A stretch of DNA of 64,000 bases from Verrucomicrobia bacterium Tous-C9LFEB (GTDB lineage: Bacteria; Verrucomicrobiota; Verrucomicrobiia; Methylacidiphilales; UBA1321): the NCBI GenBank assembly GCA_002304345.1, contig NEUU01000007.1, forward strand, positions 1 to 64,000. The letters are read 5' to 3'. Shown piece by piece: positions 1 through 9,600 of the stretch. Positions within the stretch are counted from its first letter, which is position 1, and every line of letters begins with the position of its first letter. The position numbers were made by a program, and so were the translations under genes. Below the pieces are notes generated by a model that did no database searches, was not told the origin of the DNA, and saw only the letters and a list, made by a program, of their open reading frames with translations.

Positions 1-110
1 AGTGTGCCTCCGGCGGTGCGCCTTCCTTGCGTGCTTACTGTTATGAAAAAGCAACTGACGTCTTGGTATTGGGTATTGCCTCCGTAATTCTAACTAAGAG
101 GTAATATGAA

Positions 111-1577
111 ATGGCGTCTCAAGAGCATTTGACAGTCACAAAGAGCGTTCCAACGGAGATTGAATCTCCGGCCAAAATTTGGAAGGTTGGTACGCTGGTT
201 TATACGTCCTCGGGGATCTCCTTGCTTTTTTGCTGGCTCCTGGTGGGAGACTTCGCATGGTCCATGCGCGATCGTTCAGTGGCGCCGATGTCGCAGTGGT
301 ACCTGGATCAATTGAGAGTGCCGGGTTTGGTTTTTGGCTTGCTGGTCAGTTCACTACCAGCGGTGATTCAACTGATCATTGGGCCATTGATTAGCGTTAA
401 GTCGGACCGATATCGCAGTCGCTGGGGGAGGCGTATTCCATTTCTGCTGATTACAACTCCCTTGGCTGCGTTGGGAATGATCGGCCTTGGACTGACTCCA
501 TTATTCGCCAAATGGTTGCATGGCTTGTGCAATTCGGAACCAGTCGGAACGTGGCTGCATCAAGTATTGGGACATGGAAAAGTGGGAATGTGGGCGTTAT
601 CCATGCTGGCGAATGAGATGGTGGTATCTGTCGTTTGTTTTAGCCTCTTTTGGACCTCGTTTGAGGTGGCAAGCATCGCAGGAAAACCGCTTTTCGATGG
701 GCTCATCAATGATGTAGTGCCTCGTCCTTTATTGGGCAGATTTTATGGACTCTTTCGGGCGGTTAGTCTGCTCGACGGAATGATATTTAATTACTGGCTA
801 ATCGGATATGTTCCCGGGAATTTCACCGTGGTGATGATTTGTATAGGGTTCTTTTATGGCACGGCATTTACCTGGGTCTGTTTGAGGGTTAAGGAGGGAA
901 GCTATCCAGTACCGCCGGAAATGCCGCATACGAGGAAGCTAAAGAATTTTACGAGTGAAATGGGGAGGTATTGCCGGGAGTGTTTCTCCAATTCGTATTA
1001 TCTCTACGTATTTGGGATGATCATGCTGTCTGGTCTTTGCTTTGTGCCGGTAAATGTCTTTGCCATTCCCTTTGCGAAACATGTGGGTGTGGACATGGCA
1101 ACCTATGGAAAGGCTGTGGCGTTGACTTATCTTATTTCAATGGGACTTGCCTATTTTCTGGGTTGGCTAGCCGATCGATTCCATCCGCTGCGAGTGTCGA
1201 TGGCGGTATTGACGGGCTATGCTTTCGTAGCCATCTGGGGCAGTCTTTTTGCGCGTAACGCGGAAACATATCTCACGGCATGGGTGCTGCATGGAGTGCT
1301 TTCCGGGTGCTATTTTACGAGTGCGGCGTCACTGGGGTTGAGATTATTTCCCCATGAGAAGTTTGCTCAATTTGCCTCTGCGGCGGCGATGTTTGGCGCC
1401 TTTGCCAATATTTTCATGGCTCCGATGATGGGAATGATCATCGATTATTCAGGGAGCACCTATCGATATACCTACGGAATGGCAGGACTTCTGGCCTTGT
1501 TAGCGTTGGGGATGTCCTGGATGGTCTATATTCGGTTTGAGCGACTTGGAGGAGTAAAGGCTTATCAGGCGCCTTAA
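111..1577 (+). CDS. MFS sugar transporter (GPH/SLC45-like)
   Basis: This 488-residue protein is very hydrophobic, with about twelve predicted membrane segments, the usual size and layout of a major facilitator superfamily symporter. Around residues 99-110 it carries the cytoplasmic loop motif DRYRSRWGRRIP, the signature of the sugar:cation symporter (GPH) and SLC45-like branches. It therefore probably imports a mono- or oligosaccharide across the inner membrane. The start at 111 has an AAGAGG ribosome-binding site about nine bases upstream. It converges with a LacI-family regulator just downstream and sits in a block with an alpha-galactosidase and a lyase-like protein, so a plant or algal sugar is the likely cargo. 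The exact substrate cannot be read from sequence. Confidence 0.85.
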   Translation: MASQEHLTVTKSVPTEIESPAKIWKVGTLVYTSSGISLLFCWLLVGDFAWSMRDRSVAPMSQWYLDQLRVPGLVFGLLVSSLPAVIQLIIGPLISVKSDRYRSRWGRRIPFLLITTPLAALGMIGLGLTPLFAKWLHGLCNSEPVGTWLHQVLGHGKVGMWALSMLANEMVVSVVCFSLFWTSFEVASIAGKPLFDGLINDVVPRPLLGRFYGLFRAVSLLDGMIFNYWLIGYVPGNFTVVMICIGFFYGTAFTWVCLRVKEGSYPVPPEMPHTRKLKNFTSEMGRYCRECFSNSYYLYVFGMIMLSGLCFVPVNVFAIPFAKHVGVDMATYGKAVALTYLISMGLAYFLGWLADRFHPLRVSMAVLTGYAFVAIWGSLFARNAETYLTAWVLHGVLSGCYFTSAASLGLRLFPHEKFAQFASAAAMFGAFANIFMAPMMGMIIDYSGSTYRYTYGMAGLLALLALGMSWMVYIRFERLGGVKAYQAP

Positions 1578-1588
1578 CCAGTACTTCC

Positions 1589-2638
1589 TCAGGCAGTCTG
1601 TAGATTGCGGCGCAAGACAGTGGAACCGGGCGTCCATGTCCCTTCAATAAGAATGCGGTGGGGGACGGTCGGGATTCCCTTTTCATTGCGATTGATCATG
1701 GAGACAACAAGGTCCACCGCAGCAGCGCCGACAACAGTGGCGTTTTCATTTATGCCGGCTTGATTTCGGGAGAAATCGGTAATGTTACACCAGGCAACTC
1801 CAACCTGTTTAGGGATCTCCACTTTCAGCGTTTTAAGAAAGGTAGGCACATCTTTGTGGATGGTGACAATGCAGTCGGGCCGGTGTTTGAGATACCATTT
1901 GGAAAAGGTGGCGAAGTTCCAGTCTTTCAGAGTGGGCGGAAGCAGGCATGGAACAGGCTTGGAGATGTCGGCTTTGCGTTGTTCGGTTAAAAATGCGCCG
2001 GACCAATTACCATCGACTCGCTCGTCGATAGTTCCAAGAATTGCCAGCCCCAGGCGCCGATAGCCGAGGGAGCGGAGGCGGCGGCAGAGGATGATCATGG
2101 AGCGGAAGTGATGATTGGAAACGATATGAAAGGCGGGCCGGGTCATGGTGTAGCCCAAGCTCACTACGGAGAATCGGTTCCAGTCCAGATTGAGGTGGGC
2201 ACGGGCGCGAGGTTGGGGTGCATTGATAATGCCGCGAATGCCGCGGTTAAAGAGAATGCGGGATGCATTTTTGGAAGTCATCCCAGGTTGACGAAGCCAG
2301 AACGGTTCCAATTTATAGCCAAGTTCGTCGGCGCGGACGCAACCAGCTGTGAAATAGGTTTTGCCGGAAGCCAGCGATTGCCAACCGTCTTCGGAATCGT
2401 GATTTGTGAGAAAAGCAATCGTTGACCGAAACGTGGGGGCGCGGATGGAGTTTCGGTAGACATTGAGGGCCGAGAGTGACGCGTCAGGAACGTAGCCAAG
2501 CTTGTCGGCTACTTCGCGGATATGGATGCGGGTCTCTTCTGGCAGGCTGGGGTGATTGCGTAAGGCCAGAGAGACGGCCACCTGGCTGACCCGCGCGATT
2601 CGCGCAATATCACTTTGAGTGACCCGTCTAGCGCTCAT
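1589..2638 (-). CDS. LacI-family transcriptional regulator
   Basis: This 349-residue protein has an N-terminal LacI helix-turn-helix (about residues 6-55), including VSQVAVSLALRNHP as the recognition-helix region and the family hallmark KLGYVPD at the hinge. The remainder looks like a periplasmic-binding-protein-type sugar sensor. It should repress or activate nearby carbohydrate genes in response to a sugar ligand. It is convergent with the MFS transporter, with 11 bases between the stop codons. About 34 bases upstream of its start lies an inverted repeat (TGCAA-6-TTGCA) that could be an autoregulatory operator. The ligand is unknown. Confidence 0.87.
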   Translation of the reverse strand: MSARRVTQSDIARIARVSQVAVSLALRNHPSLPEETRIHIREVADKLGYVPDASLSALNVYRNSIRAPTFRSTIAFLTNHDSEDGWQSLASGKTYFTAGCVRADELGYKLEPFWLRQPGMTSKNASRILFNRGIRGIINAPQPRARAHLNLDWNRFSVVSLGYTMTRPAFHIVSNHHFRSMIILCRRLRSLGYRRLGLAILGTIDERVDGNWSGAFLTEQRKADISKPVPCLLPPTLKDWNFATFSKWYLKHRPDCIVTIHKDVPTFLKTLKVEIPKQVGVAWCNITDFSRNQAGINENATVVGAAAVDLVVSMINRNEKGIPTVPHRILIEGTWTPGSTVLRRNLQTA

Positions 2639-2671
2639 AGGGAAAGGTCAAATGGGAATGAATCTGCGTGG

Positions 2672-2687
2672 TGCAAATTTCATTGCA
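2672..2687. promoter_or_regulatory. Candidate LacI-type operator upstream of the LacI gene
   Basis: The sequence shows TGCAA, six bases, then TTGCA, a perfect five-base dyad in the leader or promoter region of the LacI-family gene. LacI proteins commonly bind such dyads and autoregulate. Binding is inferred; no promoter elements were assigned. Confidence 0.3.
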
Positions 2688-2824
2688 TTTTTAATTGCCT
2701 CCAGACCTTGTTGATACGCTTTCACCGCGAACCGGTCAAGATCGGAGCCGTAGGCTGGAAATTACAGCCTCCTTACTATCCCAAAGACCATTTCAAATTC
2801 GCAGCTCGGAAGGATGGCTGTATT

Positions 2825-3661
2825 CTAGCGGTAGGCAATAGTTGCCCGACGGCGGCATGCCGCTGCCGTTACTGTGCCCAGACCGATGATCAGCAGGGCC
2901 ATTTGTCCGGGTTCGGGAACAGAGTCCACGGTGAGATTGGAGAAAATGAGGGATGCAGACGACGATGCATCCACACCGTAGATGGCGAAGGTGTCAAAGG
3001 TTGTCGTCGATGGCGTCGTATCGAGAAAGCTATAGACATTGCCGCCATAAGACGTGGTCAACAAGAGGCCGCCGGCAGTAAGCTCTGCCGAAAAAGTCAT
3101 TGAGACAGCGCCCGTTCCAATCGGGGCGAAGGTATCGGTTCCCAAGTTGGTGTAAGTGGAGCTAGTAAATAAATTGTTGCCCGTGCCTGTACGTTCCTTG
3201 AACGTATTCCCCGTGCCGGGTGTACCCGAGGGGCGGAAGGTGGCGGCGTAGCCGGTGTAACCATTCGTTGCAGAGGAACCGCTCGAGGTATTGTTGCTGG
3301 TCATATAGCTTCCACCCGAATTATAAAGACCCACGCGAAAGGCTTCGTCGCTGGCCTTTAGTGCGGAGGTTGCGGTGTAGCTGAGAGAAAAGCTAATTTT
3401 ATCCCCCACATTGGTGAGGGTGGTACTGTTAAAATAACCCACCATGTAGGTCAGGCTGCCAGCCGTGGAAGCCATTGTATAGGTAAGCGAAGGAGTAGGA
3501 TCGAGCGAGAGGCTGGCAGTTGAGCCCGTTTGCGCCACATAATAGGTATTCTCACCGGTATTCCCGTCCAGAACCGTGGTATCCAAACTATAGAGCGTCG
3601 TTGCACGAGCTACCGCCTGGGCAAGCAATGTCGCTACAAGAATCGGGTAGAGATTTTTCAT
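2825..3661 (-). CDS. PEP-CTERM sorting domain protein
   Basis: This secreted protein of about 278 residues has an N-terminal signal peptide (MKNLYPILVATLLAQAVARA) and ends in a PEP-CTERM sorting signal: the motif VPEPG, a hydrophobic stretch and a terminal CRRR cluster. In the known pathway such proteins are exported, then processed by an exosortase and placed at the cell surface or in the matrix. The middle is rich in Ser, Thr and Gly and looks like a beta-rich extracellular domain; no enzymatic motif was recognised. I chose the ATG at 3661, directly before the signal peptide; an ATG at 3670 and a GTG at 3709 are also in frame. It is divergent from a pseudopilin gene. No exosortase gene is present in this window. 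Confidence 0.8.
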   Translation of the reverse strand: MKNLYPILVATLLAQAVARATTLYSLDTTVLDGNTGENTYYVAQTGSTASLSLDPTPSLTYTMASTAGSLTYMVGYFNSTTLTNVGDKISFSLSYTATSALKASDEAFRVGLYNSGGSYMTSNNTSSGSSATNGYTGYAATFRPSGTPGTGNTFKERTGTGNNLFTSSTYTNLGTDTFAPIGTGAVSMTFSAELTAGGLLLTTSYGGNVYSFLDTTPSTTTFDTFAIYGVDASSSASLIFSNLTVDSVPEPGQMALLIIGLGTVTAAACRRRATIAYR

Positions 3662-3761
3662 GGATTGCATTGTTATTGATTCTGAAAAGGCCAACAACGC
3701 AACACTCACTTTTACAAAGAAGCGAGTGCAACAGGTTAGGTTTTGAATGAGTTTTTTATGG

Positions 3762-3805
3762 AATGGTTACTTTTAACTAAAAATTAAAGTCAATTTGTAA
3801 CCATT
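3762..3805. promoter_or_regulatory. Large dyad in divergent promoter region
   Basis: A perfect nine-base inverted repeat, AATGGTTAC at 3762-3770 and GTAACCATT at 3797-3805, flanks an AT-rich 26-base core. The core itself holds a smaller dyad (ACTTT/AAAGT). It lies between the divergent PEP-CTERM and pseudopilin genes. It could be a regulator-binding site shared by both promoters or a hairpin in one leader RNA. Function is inferred from position only. Confidence 0.35.
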
Positions 3806-3829
3806 ACTCCCGTCAGTATAGTAAAGAGC

Positions 3830-4501
3830 ATGATCACCGGTTCTCGTTCCACTACTGGATTCACCTTGATCGAATTGCTGGCGGTTATTTGTATTATCAG
3901 TTTGTTAGCCACATTAGTACTGACCGGGCTCAATCAAGCCCAGACACGGATGATGCGCACGAAGTCCTTGAGTCAGTTCCAGCAGATCGGGATGGCGTTG
4001 CAAGCCTATGCCAGCGATCAGGACGGAAAATTGCCTGGGCCAAGTTATACAGGATTAAATGCCGTCTATAATACGAGCAACCAAAGCCATACGATTGTTG
4101 GATTGCTGGCGCCATATCTGGGCTTGCCTGCGGCGACGGCTTCAGATCAGATTGCCAAGGTGTTTATTCCAGCCGGATTTGAGCGGTGCTATAAGAATCC
4201 GGTTACCCGGCCCTATATGATCATGACAACGGTGCCATGGAAATCGCCGTTGTGGCCGCAACATCCCTTTGGATACGAAAGTCCCGTTGAACCATCGATG
4301 ACGATTGCGGCAGTCGCCTCAGCTACGAGTTATAGTGGTAGTTGGATCTTTGCGGAACTGGATCAGGGTGTAACCGCCATGAGCTCGGCGGGTTGGTATA
4401 GCCAACTGCCGAAGACACCACCCCGGGGTGATGGCGCCCGGAATGTTCTCTATGCCGACGGGCATGTGGAGGCTATACCTATCAAAATTAAGTTTTGGTG
4501 A
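3830..4501 (+). CDS. Type II secretion-like pseudopilin, H-X9-DG type
   Basis: This 223-residue protein begins with a type IV prepilin signal: TTGFTLIELLAV near residues 8-19, with the Gly-Phe cleavage site, Glu at mature position 5 and a following hydrophobic helix. A prepilin peptidase should cut and N-methylate it. The C-terminus has ARNVLYADGHVEAI, matching the DG-H motif of the large H-X9-DG/DUF1559-like pseudopilin families of Planctomycetes and Verrucomicrobia. These proteins are thought to form part of type II-secretion-like or surface pseudopilus structures, but their role is not established. It is divergent from a PEP-CTERM gene and convergent with the alpha-galactosidase gene. Confidence 0.85.
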   Translation: MITGSRSTTGFTLIELLAVICIISLLATLVLTGLNQAQTRMMRTKSLSQFQQIGMALQAYASDQDGKLPGPSYTGLNAVYNTSNQSHTIVGLLAPYLGLPAATASDQIAKVFIPAGFERCYKNPVTRPYMIMTTVPWKSPLWPQHPFGYESPVEPSMTIAAVASATSYSGSWIFAELDQGVTAMSSAGWYSQLPKTPPRGDGARNVLYADGHVEAIPIKIKFW

Positions 4502-4520
4502 AATACCGGAGAGACTGTTC

Positions 4521-6674
4521 TCATGCCTTTTTGAGGAGAACCACAGCGGCTGAAAAGTCAGTGCGCGGTTGCCATATGAGAGATCCTTTTTGCAGGGTCG
4601 GTTTCTCTTCATGGGAAAGGCAGTCGACAATTTTCCAGGGTGCTTGGGCTGGAATTTGTATGCGCTGTTGCCGTGCTTTTTGAAATGCATGACAAACGAC
4701 AAGCGCTGCTTTTCCATCGCCGCCTTCGCGCCAGACACCTTGCCAGCCTTCGGGATGACGATAGCTGGAAAGCTGTGTTCCGAGTCGGGTAGAGTGACCC
4801 TCCCGAATGATTTTAGTCGCGCTTTGGTATAGAGCAGCAGCATGACGAATCACGGTCCACTGTTGGTTTGAAAGCCGGTTCAGGTGCCCCGAAAGGCAGA
4901 GTCGCCCCAAAAATCCGGAAGCCAATGTATAAACCAATTTGCGGGGTAAGTCCTGTGGATTCACCACCGCCCAAACCTGCGACTTGGCGGGAGGAATCAA
5001 ACGGTGGAGATTGGCTGCAATAATGGGTATATCCAATGTAGTGTGAGCATCAGAGAAGCTTCCCATATCAGCCAGCTCCATCATGGAGGGTTCAAGGCGA
5101 TGTCCTCCTGAGGCGCAATTCTCGATGATCAAATGAGGTAGGGAGTGACGAAGCTGTTGAATGAATTTTCGAACAGCAAGGATTTGTAATCTCAGTCCTT
5201 CCCCGGGAGACTCAACCCCATCGCAACCGACTCCGATGGTTTCATTGTAATCAATTTTGATATAACCAAATTGATTCTCTCGCAGAAAATGAATGACTCG
5301 TTTTTCCAGATAGCGAATCACCCATGGATCGCGAAAGTCCCAGAACCTTCGCTTTCCAACGGTGAGTGGAGTACCATCACGATGCAATTGATGTCTGTGC
5401 CACAAAAATGCGGTGGACCGTTCTCCGCAGGTTTCAAACTCAAACCATAATCCTGGTATGAGTCCGAGATTGCGGATAGCTAGAGCTAACACTCCCAGTC
5501 CCTTCGGAAAAAATTCGGGACTTGCCTGCCAGTCGCCATGTCCAGCCATCCATGTAACTCCCCGACTTTTATACCAACCCGCATCAATGACGAAAATCCC
5601 GGCTCCCGCCTCAGCCGCGCTTTTGGCCAATCGGAGGACATGATTTTGCTCTGGATTACCCCACGTTGTGCAATATTCGTTGAATACAATAGGCAAGGTT
5701 TGTTCTGAGGCGCTGCGGAAAAATTCCGCACGTTCCTGATAGCTTAGCAGGCGACGGCAGAGGTCATCAAATGACCGGTCGGAAACGGAAAGCAATGCTT
5801 TGGGTGTTTCTAGTTTTTCACCGGGAGACAGTTCTTTCCACCAATGACCAGATTCACGATCGGCAAGGCCACCTGAGAGGCTGGCATCGTCATGCCTTCG
5901 CCATAGTTCCAACTGCCAGGAACCGGCCCAAGCAAGCTGAACGCCCCAAAAGACATGGGCGACAGAATCCTCCACCGCTGCAAAGGGAAAGAATCCTTTT
6001 ACAGGCATAGACCCAATTTGGCCAAAACGTTCGACGCGCACCGAGGACCCGGCCCAGGAGCGCTCCAGATGGAGGTCTTCAAAAGGGATTCGCTCATGCT
6101 TGCCCTCCGCGGACCAGTAAGAGCGGAATCGATGGAGAAAAAGCCGCCCTGAGGCGTCACCCCTGTGAAATGGAGTAAGCCCCCCGAGTGAAAAACTGCT
6201 GGCCATGTCGAGGGTAAGGGGCTTGTCCGACACGTTCTCATATGTCGTTGTTACTTGGATAAAGGATTCACCCTTTTGCCAATGTATGAGATGAATTGCT
6301 TTGCAACCATGGGAGTCCTTAAGAACGGTACGGATCTGGATGGAGTGGCGCCGACGGATGATTTTTTGAGACTGATAACGCAGCGAAGGCGCGGCATTGC
6401 GCATGGAAAGCCCTTGCGAAAAACCGCTGGGCTCTCGATCTCCACGAACTTTCATTTGTACGAGTGAGTCGATGGCATTGGCCCGAATCCGACGATGTCG
6501 CGGTGGGAATGCCGCCAGTCCCGGATCATCGTCCACCCACTTCCGTTTCCGGACAATGTCGCATCGTCTGCTGGCTGGATATAATCGCAGTCCAAGATGA
6601 CCGGTCTCACGGTCAATCTGATAGTCGAGAACAATATCTCCCAAGGTATAGGAGGCGTGTCGGATGATACTCAT
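4521..6674 (-). CDS. Alpha-galactosidase, GH36 family
   Basis: This 717-residue protein has the GH36/clan GH-D architecture: an N-terminal beta-sandwich (about 1-300), a TIM barrel (about 320-640) and a C-terminal beta domain. Recognisable catalytic motifs are FGYIKIDYNE, with nucleophile Asp475, then ENCASGGHRLEPSMM and FSDAHTT, with acid/base Asp542. It should release terminal alpha-linked galactose from oligosaccharides such as raffinose-type sugars or galactomannan fragments. There is no signal peptide, so it probably acts in the cytoplasm on imported oligosaccharides. It starts 25 bases after the stop of the heparinase-like gene on the same strand, so the two are probably co-transcribed. 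Confidence 0.9.
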   Translation of the reverse strand: MSIIRHASYTLGDIVLDYQIDRETGHLGLRLYPASRRCDIVRKRKWVDDDPGLAAFPPRHRRIRANAIDSLVQMKVRGDREPSGFSQGLSMRNAAPSLRYQSQKIIRRRHSIQIRTVLKDSHGCKAIHLIHWQKGESFIQVTTTYENVSDKPLTLDMASSFSLGGLTPFHRGDASGRLFLHRFRSYWSAEGKHERIPFEDLHLERSWAGSSVRVERFGQIGSMPVKGFFPFAAVEDSVAHVFWGVQLAWAGSWQLELWRRHDDASLSGGLADRESGHWWKELSPGEKLETPKALLSVSDRSFDDLCRRLLSYQERAEFFRSASEQTLPIVFNEYCTTWGNPEQNHVLRLAKSAAEAGAGIFVIDAGWYKSRGVTWMAGHGDWQASPEFFPKGLGVLALAIRNLGLIPGLWFEFETCGERSTAFLWHRHQLHRDGTPLTVGKRRFWDFRDPWVIRYLEKRVIHFLRENQFGYIKIDYNETIGVGCDGVESPGEGLRLQILAVRKFIQQLRHSLPHLIIENCASGGHRLEPSMMELADMGSFSDAHTTLDIPIIAANLHRLIPPAKSQVWAVVNPQDLPRKLVYTLASGFLGRLCLSGHLNRLSNQQWTVIRHAAALYQSATKIIREGHSTRLGTQLSSYRHPEGWQGVWREGGDGKAALVVCHAFQKARQQRIQIPAQAPWKIVDCLSHEEKPTLQKGSLIWQPRTDFSAAVVLLKKA

Positions 6675-6699
6675 GAGGGGCCTGTAGGAATTGCGAAAA

Positions 6700-9600
6700 T
6701 TAGCGGGATGGAATAGAAAACCAAGAGCCGGGGCGCTTCACCGTTTCAACTCGGACAGGCTCCCCAAGGTCAAATTTTGCGGTAACCACGTCACCGTTTA
6801 ACAGGACTTGACGTTCATTATAGACAAAGGAGCGTTGTCCTTCTGAAGATCTAAAGACAGTTTTGTCACCAATCATGACCCAGCTCGCTTTCGTGGCGCA
6901 TAAAGCAATAATTTTTCCGGAAGCGTGCCGACGGCACCACAGGAAATCGGCGTCGCTCTTTAGATCTCCGGCTTCAATTCCTCCGCCGGGACTGGCCGCA
7001 GTCCAATCCATCAGATCCGGGGAGATTATAATTTGTACGCACTGCCCCTTGGCCGCAGGCATTCGTTCCCATTTAGCAGCTTCGCTTCCTGGCCCAGACA
7101 AGGGATGGGGAAAGAGACCGATGAGAAACAATCCCTCAGTGTTTTTTTGATTGAGAGAAAGGCGTGGATGGACGCCCTCCTTCGTCGTTTGAAAAGAATT
7201 GGTTGTCATCGTCCAGTTTTTCGGAGCTACGATGGCGAGTTGCAGCCAGGCAGAGTGAGCTGGTGGAGCCAGGGTAAGCCGCTGCATTTGGCCGGTGATA
7301 TCTCCCTCCGATGCAGTAACGATGGCGCTGTTTTCGGGAAGCGGTTTATCGGTGGAAGGTGTGGAATCTTTGGGGATCAAGGCAAGCGCGGCACACCAGG
7401 CTCCCGGTTCCCGTCCAGAGAGCTCGATTTCGATTGGACCCGGCTCCAAATCAAACGCTGGAACTACGGTCGTTCCATTGTCGTCATTTAGCGACACCCA
7501 CATAAGAGGCGATTTATTATATGTGGTCCAAGCAAATCGGGCGGGCTCCTTCCCACCTTGAAAGCCCTTCTTGCCCTTGTCCAATTTCAAAAAAAAGGAG
7601 TCCGATTTGTTTCCAATAGGGTTATCCGTTCCGGTGAGTCCCCAGAGAACATATTTTCCGGATTTAGACACAGTGAGGGTTGCCTTCCACGAACCACTCC
7701 CGGCGGTAAACATCTCGCCGCCGCCCTTGGAGGCCGGTTGCGTTATCACCACAATGGGTTCAGACTTTGCCGGTACGACTTTTATATCCTGCCCTACCTG
7801 CTCGAAGGTATTGTCGGACCGGGTATGCAGAAGCCAGGTATAGTCTCTTTCGGTATTGTCTTTTTTGACTGAGTCAAAAATCACGGCATACGAGAAAGGA
7901 GCACGGACAAACAGAGTGTATCTGGTGGCTTGCTGGATTTCCTGCTGAAAGAGTTTTTCATAGGAAGGATCTTTGAAGTTAGATTTGTAAGTGAAGCGAT
8001 AGGCATCCGCCAGATCGAGCTCGGTCACGTCTACCAAGGGGCTATGCAATGATTCTCGAATCCAGCCATCGGTTCGTGCATGCGCTCCACCTTGAAGTTG
8101 CGCTTTCCCATCAATCAAGACCTGGTTGTGAGCATAGCCGCTGGTGCTTTTTTCAGTGCTCGAATCATTACCATAACCGGAATCGATGACGAGATCGTCG
8201 CCATATGCGTAAAAAGTGAACTGCCCTTTGTCCGCTTGGTCATGTTTGAAATCGGTGTATTGCTGGGCATGGACGGAGAAAAGGGCTGACTCTTTGTTGG
8301 TTCCCGTTCGACTGACTACAAGTCCCCGGCCTCCGGACCAATAATAGTTGGGCAGTGTGGCCGCTCTCTTTTCGAGTTGCTCGGGGGCCACTTTTTCAGG
8401 AGCCCACAGGACGGCTGCGGGAAGGGATTGATCCTCGGCGAGGAATTTTCCGTCACCCCAGAATAATTGCTCCCACAGCCAACGTGCGTGTGGTCGATCC
8501 GTTTCGCGAGAAAGGGCGTAGAGAATGGAGTCCGCGGTGGAAATTCTATGACCGGAATCCATGAGATTATTCACGCGCTTGCCGCCGGGAAGAATCTCAA
8601 AAGGCAACTCCGTTGTAATCAGTCGATAATGGGTTGTTAGAAACAGATCTATCCCGGTTCTGCGTTTTAGTCCTTCCAGAAAGAAGGGCATATATCCGGC
8701 ACCATAACCGAAATAGACTGGCCCTTCGATGATCCCACCGGTCGTATCGATTCCGATCGAGAGATAATCTTCGAGGCTGTGCTGGGCTTGAAAGAGCCAT
8801 TGCCGGGTTGGAGCATTCGTCTCGCCCTCGAGCACAAGGGCGGCGAGCCCCCACGCGGTAGCTGTTCCGGCGTTCCAGTTCCACACATGACCGAGAGAAC
8901 TACTCCCCCAGATGCTGCTGACGCTACCGAGATAGAGCCCTTGGGCGTGATCTGCGAGACTGCTACGTACGAGGTTACGTTGTTTTGAGGTGAAAAGCGG
9001 GTAGCACCAATCGAGGGCCAAGGCGAGCGAACGCGTTGGAAAGGTGCGAGTATAAAAGAATCCCTGTTCCAACCGTGCGGGAGTTACCTTTTCCACCGTG
9101 GCCATGGCAAGCTCAACCACTTTCCGGCCATAACGCTCCTCGCCAGTCACGGCATAGGCGAACGAAAGAAGATCGAGCGGGGTCAGCCAGCGACGCAGGG
9201 CAATTTCGATTCCAGTTCTTTTTTCGTGAGATCCGCCCTGCAAGGCAAGAAAATCGTCAAATGCTTTTGAGCCGTCGAGAAAATGGGAATTCTGCGGATC
9301 GGTGAAACCGTTACACCGTTCGAGGATCCGCTGCCATGCGATGGCAACTTCCGGTTGTTCGCGAGTTCGTTTCTGGATCGCCTCCCTCAAGGCGGAGTCA
9401 AACAGGATACGGGGGTGGGCCAATTGCCATGAATTTTCTTCTGGAATCTCAACGGTGGCCGGAAGAACCGTTGTGGCTCTCACTTCATCGGCGTCCTTGG
9501 CCTTAGTTGTTGAATTGGATGCAGGTGATTTGGGCTTGAGAACTGGAGTTAAAGCAGTGTTGGTTTCAGCGGCATCCAAAGACACTTTCGCCCAGAAAAT

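Noticed and set aside
1..87. Reading frame open from the window edge to a TAA at 85-87 on the plus strand, possible end of an upstream gene
   Set aside because: Only 28 codons with no recognisable motif; an open frame of this length is expected by chance.
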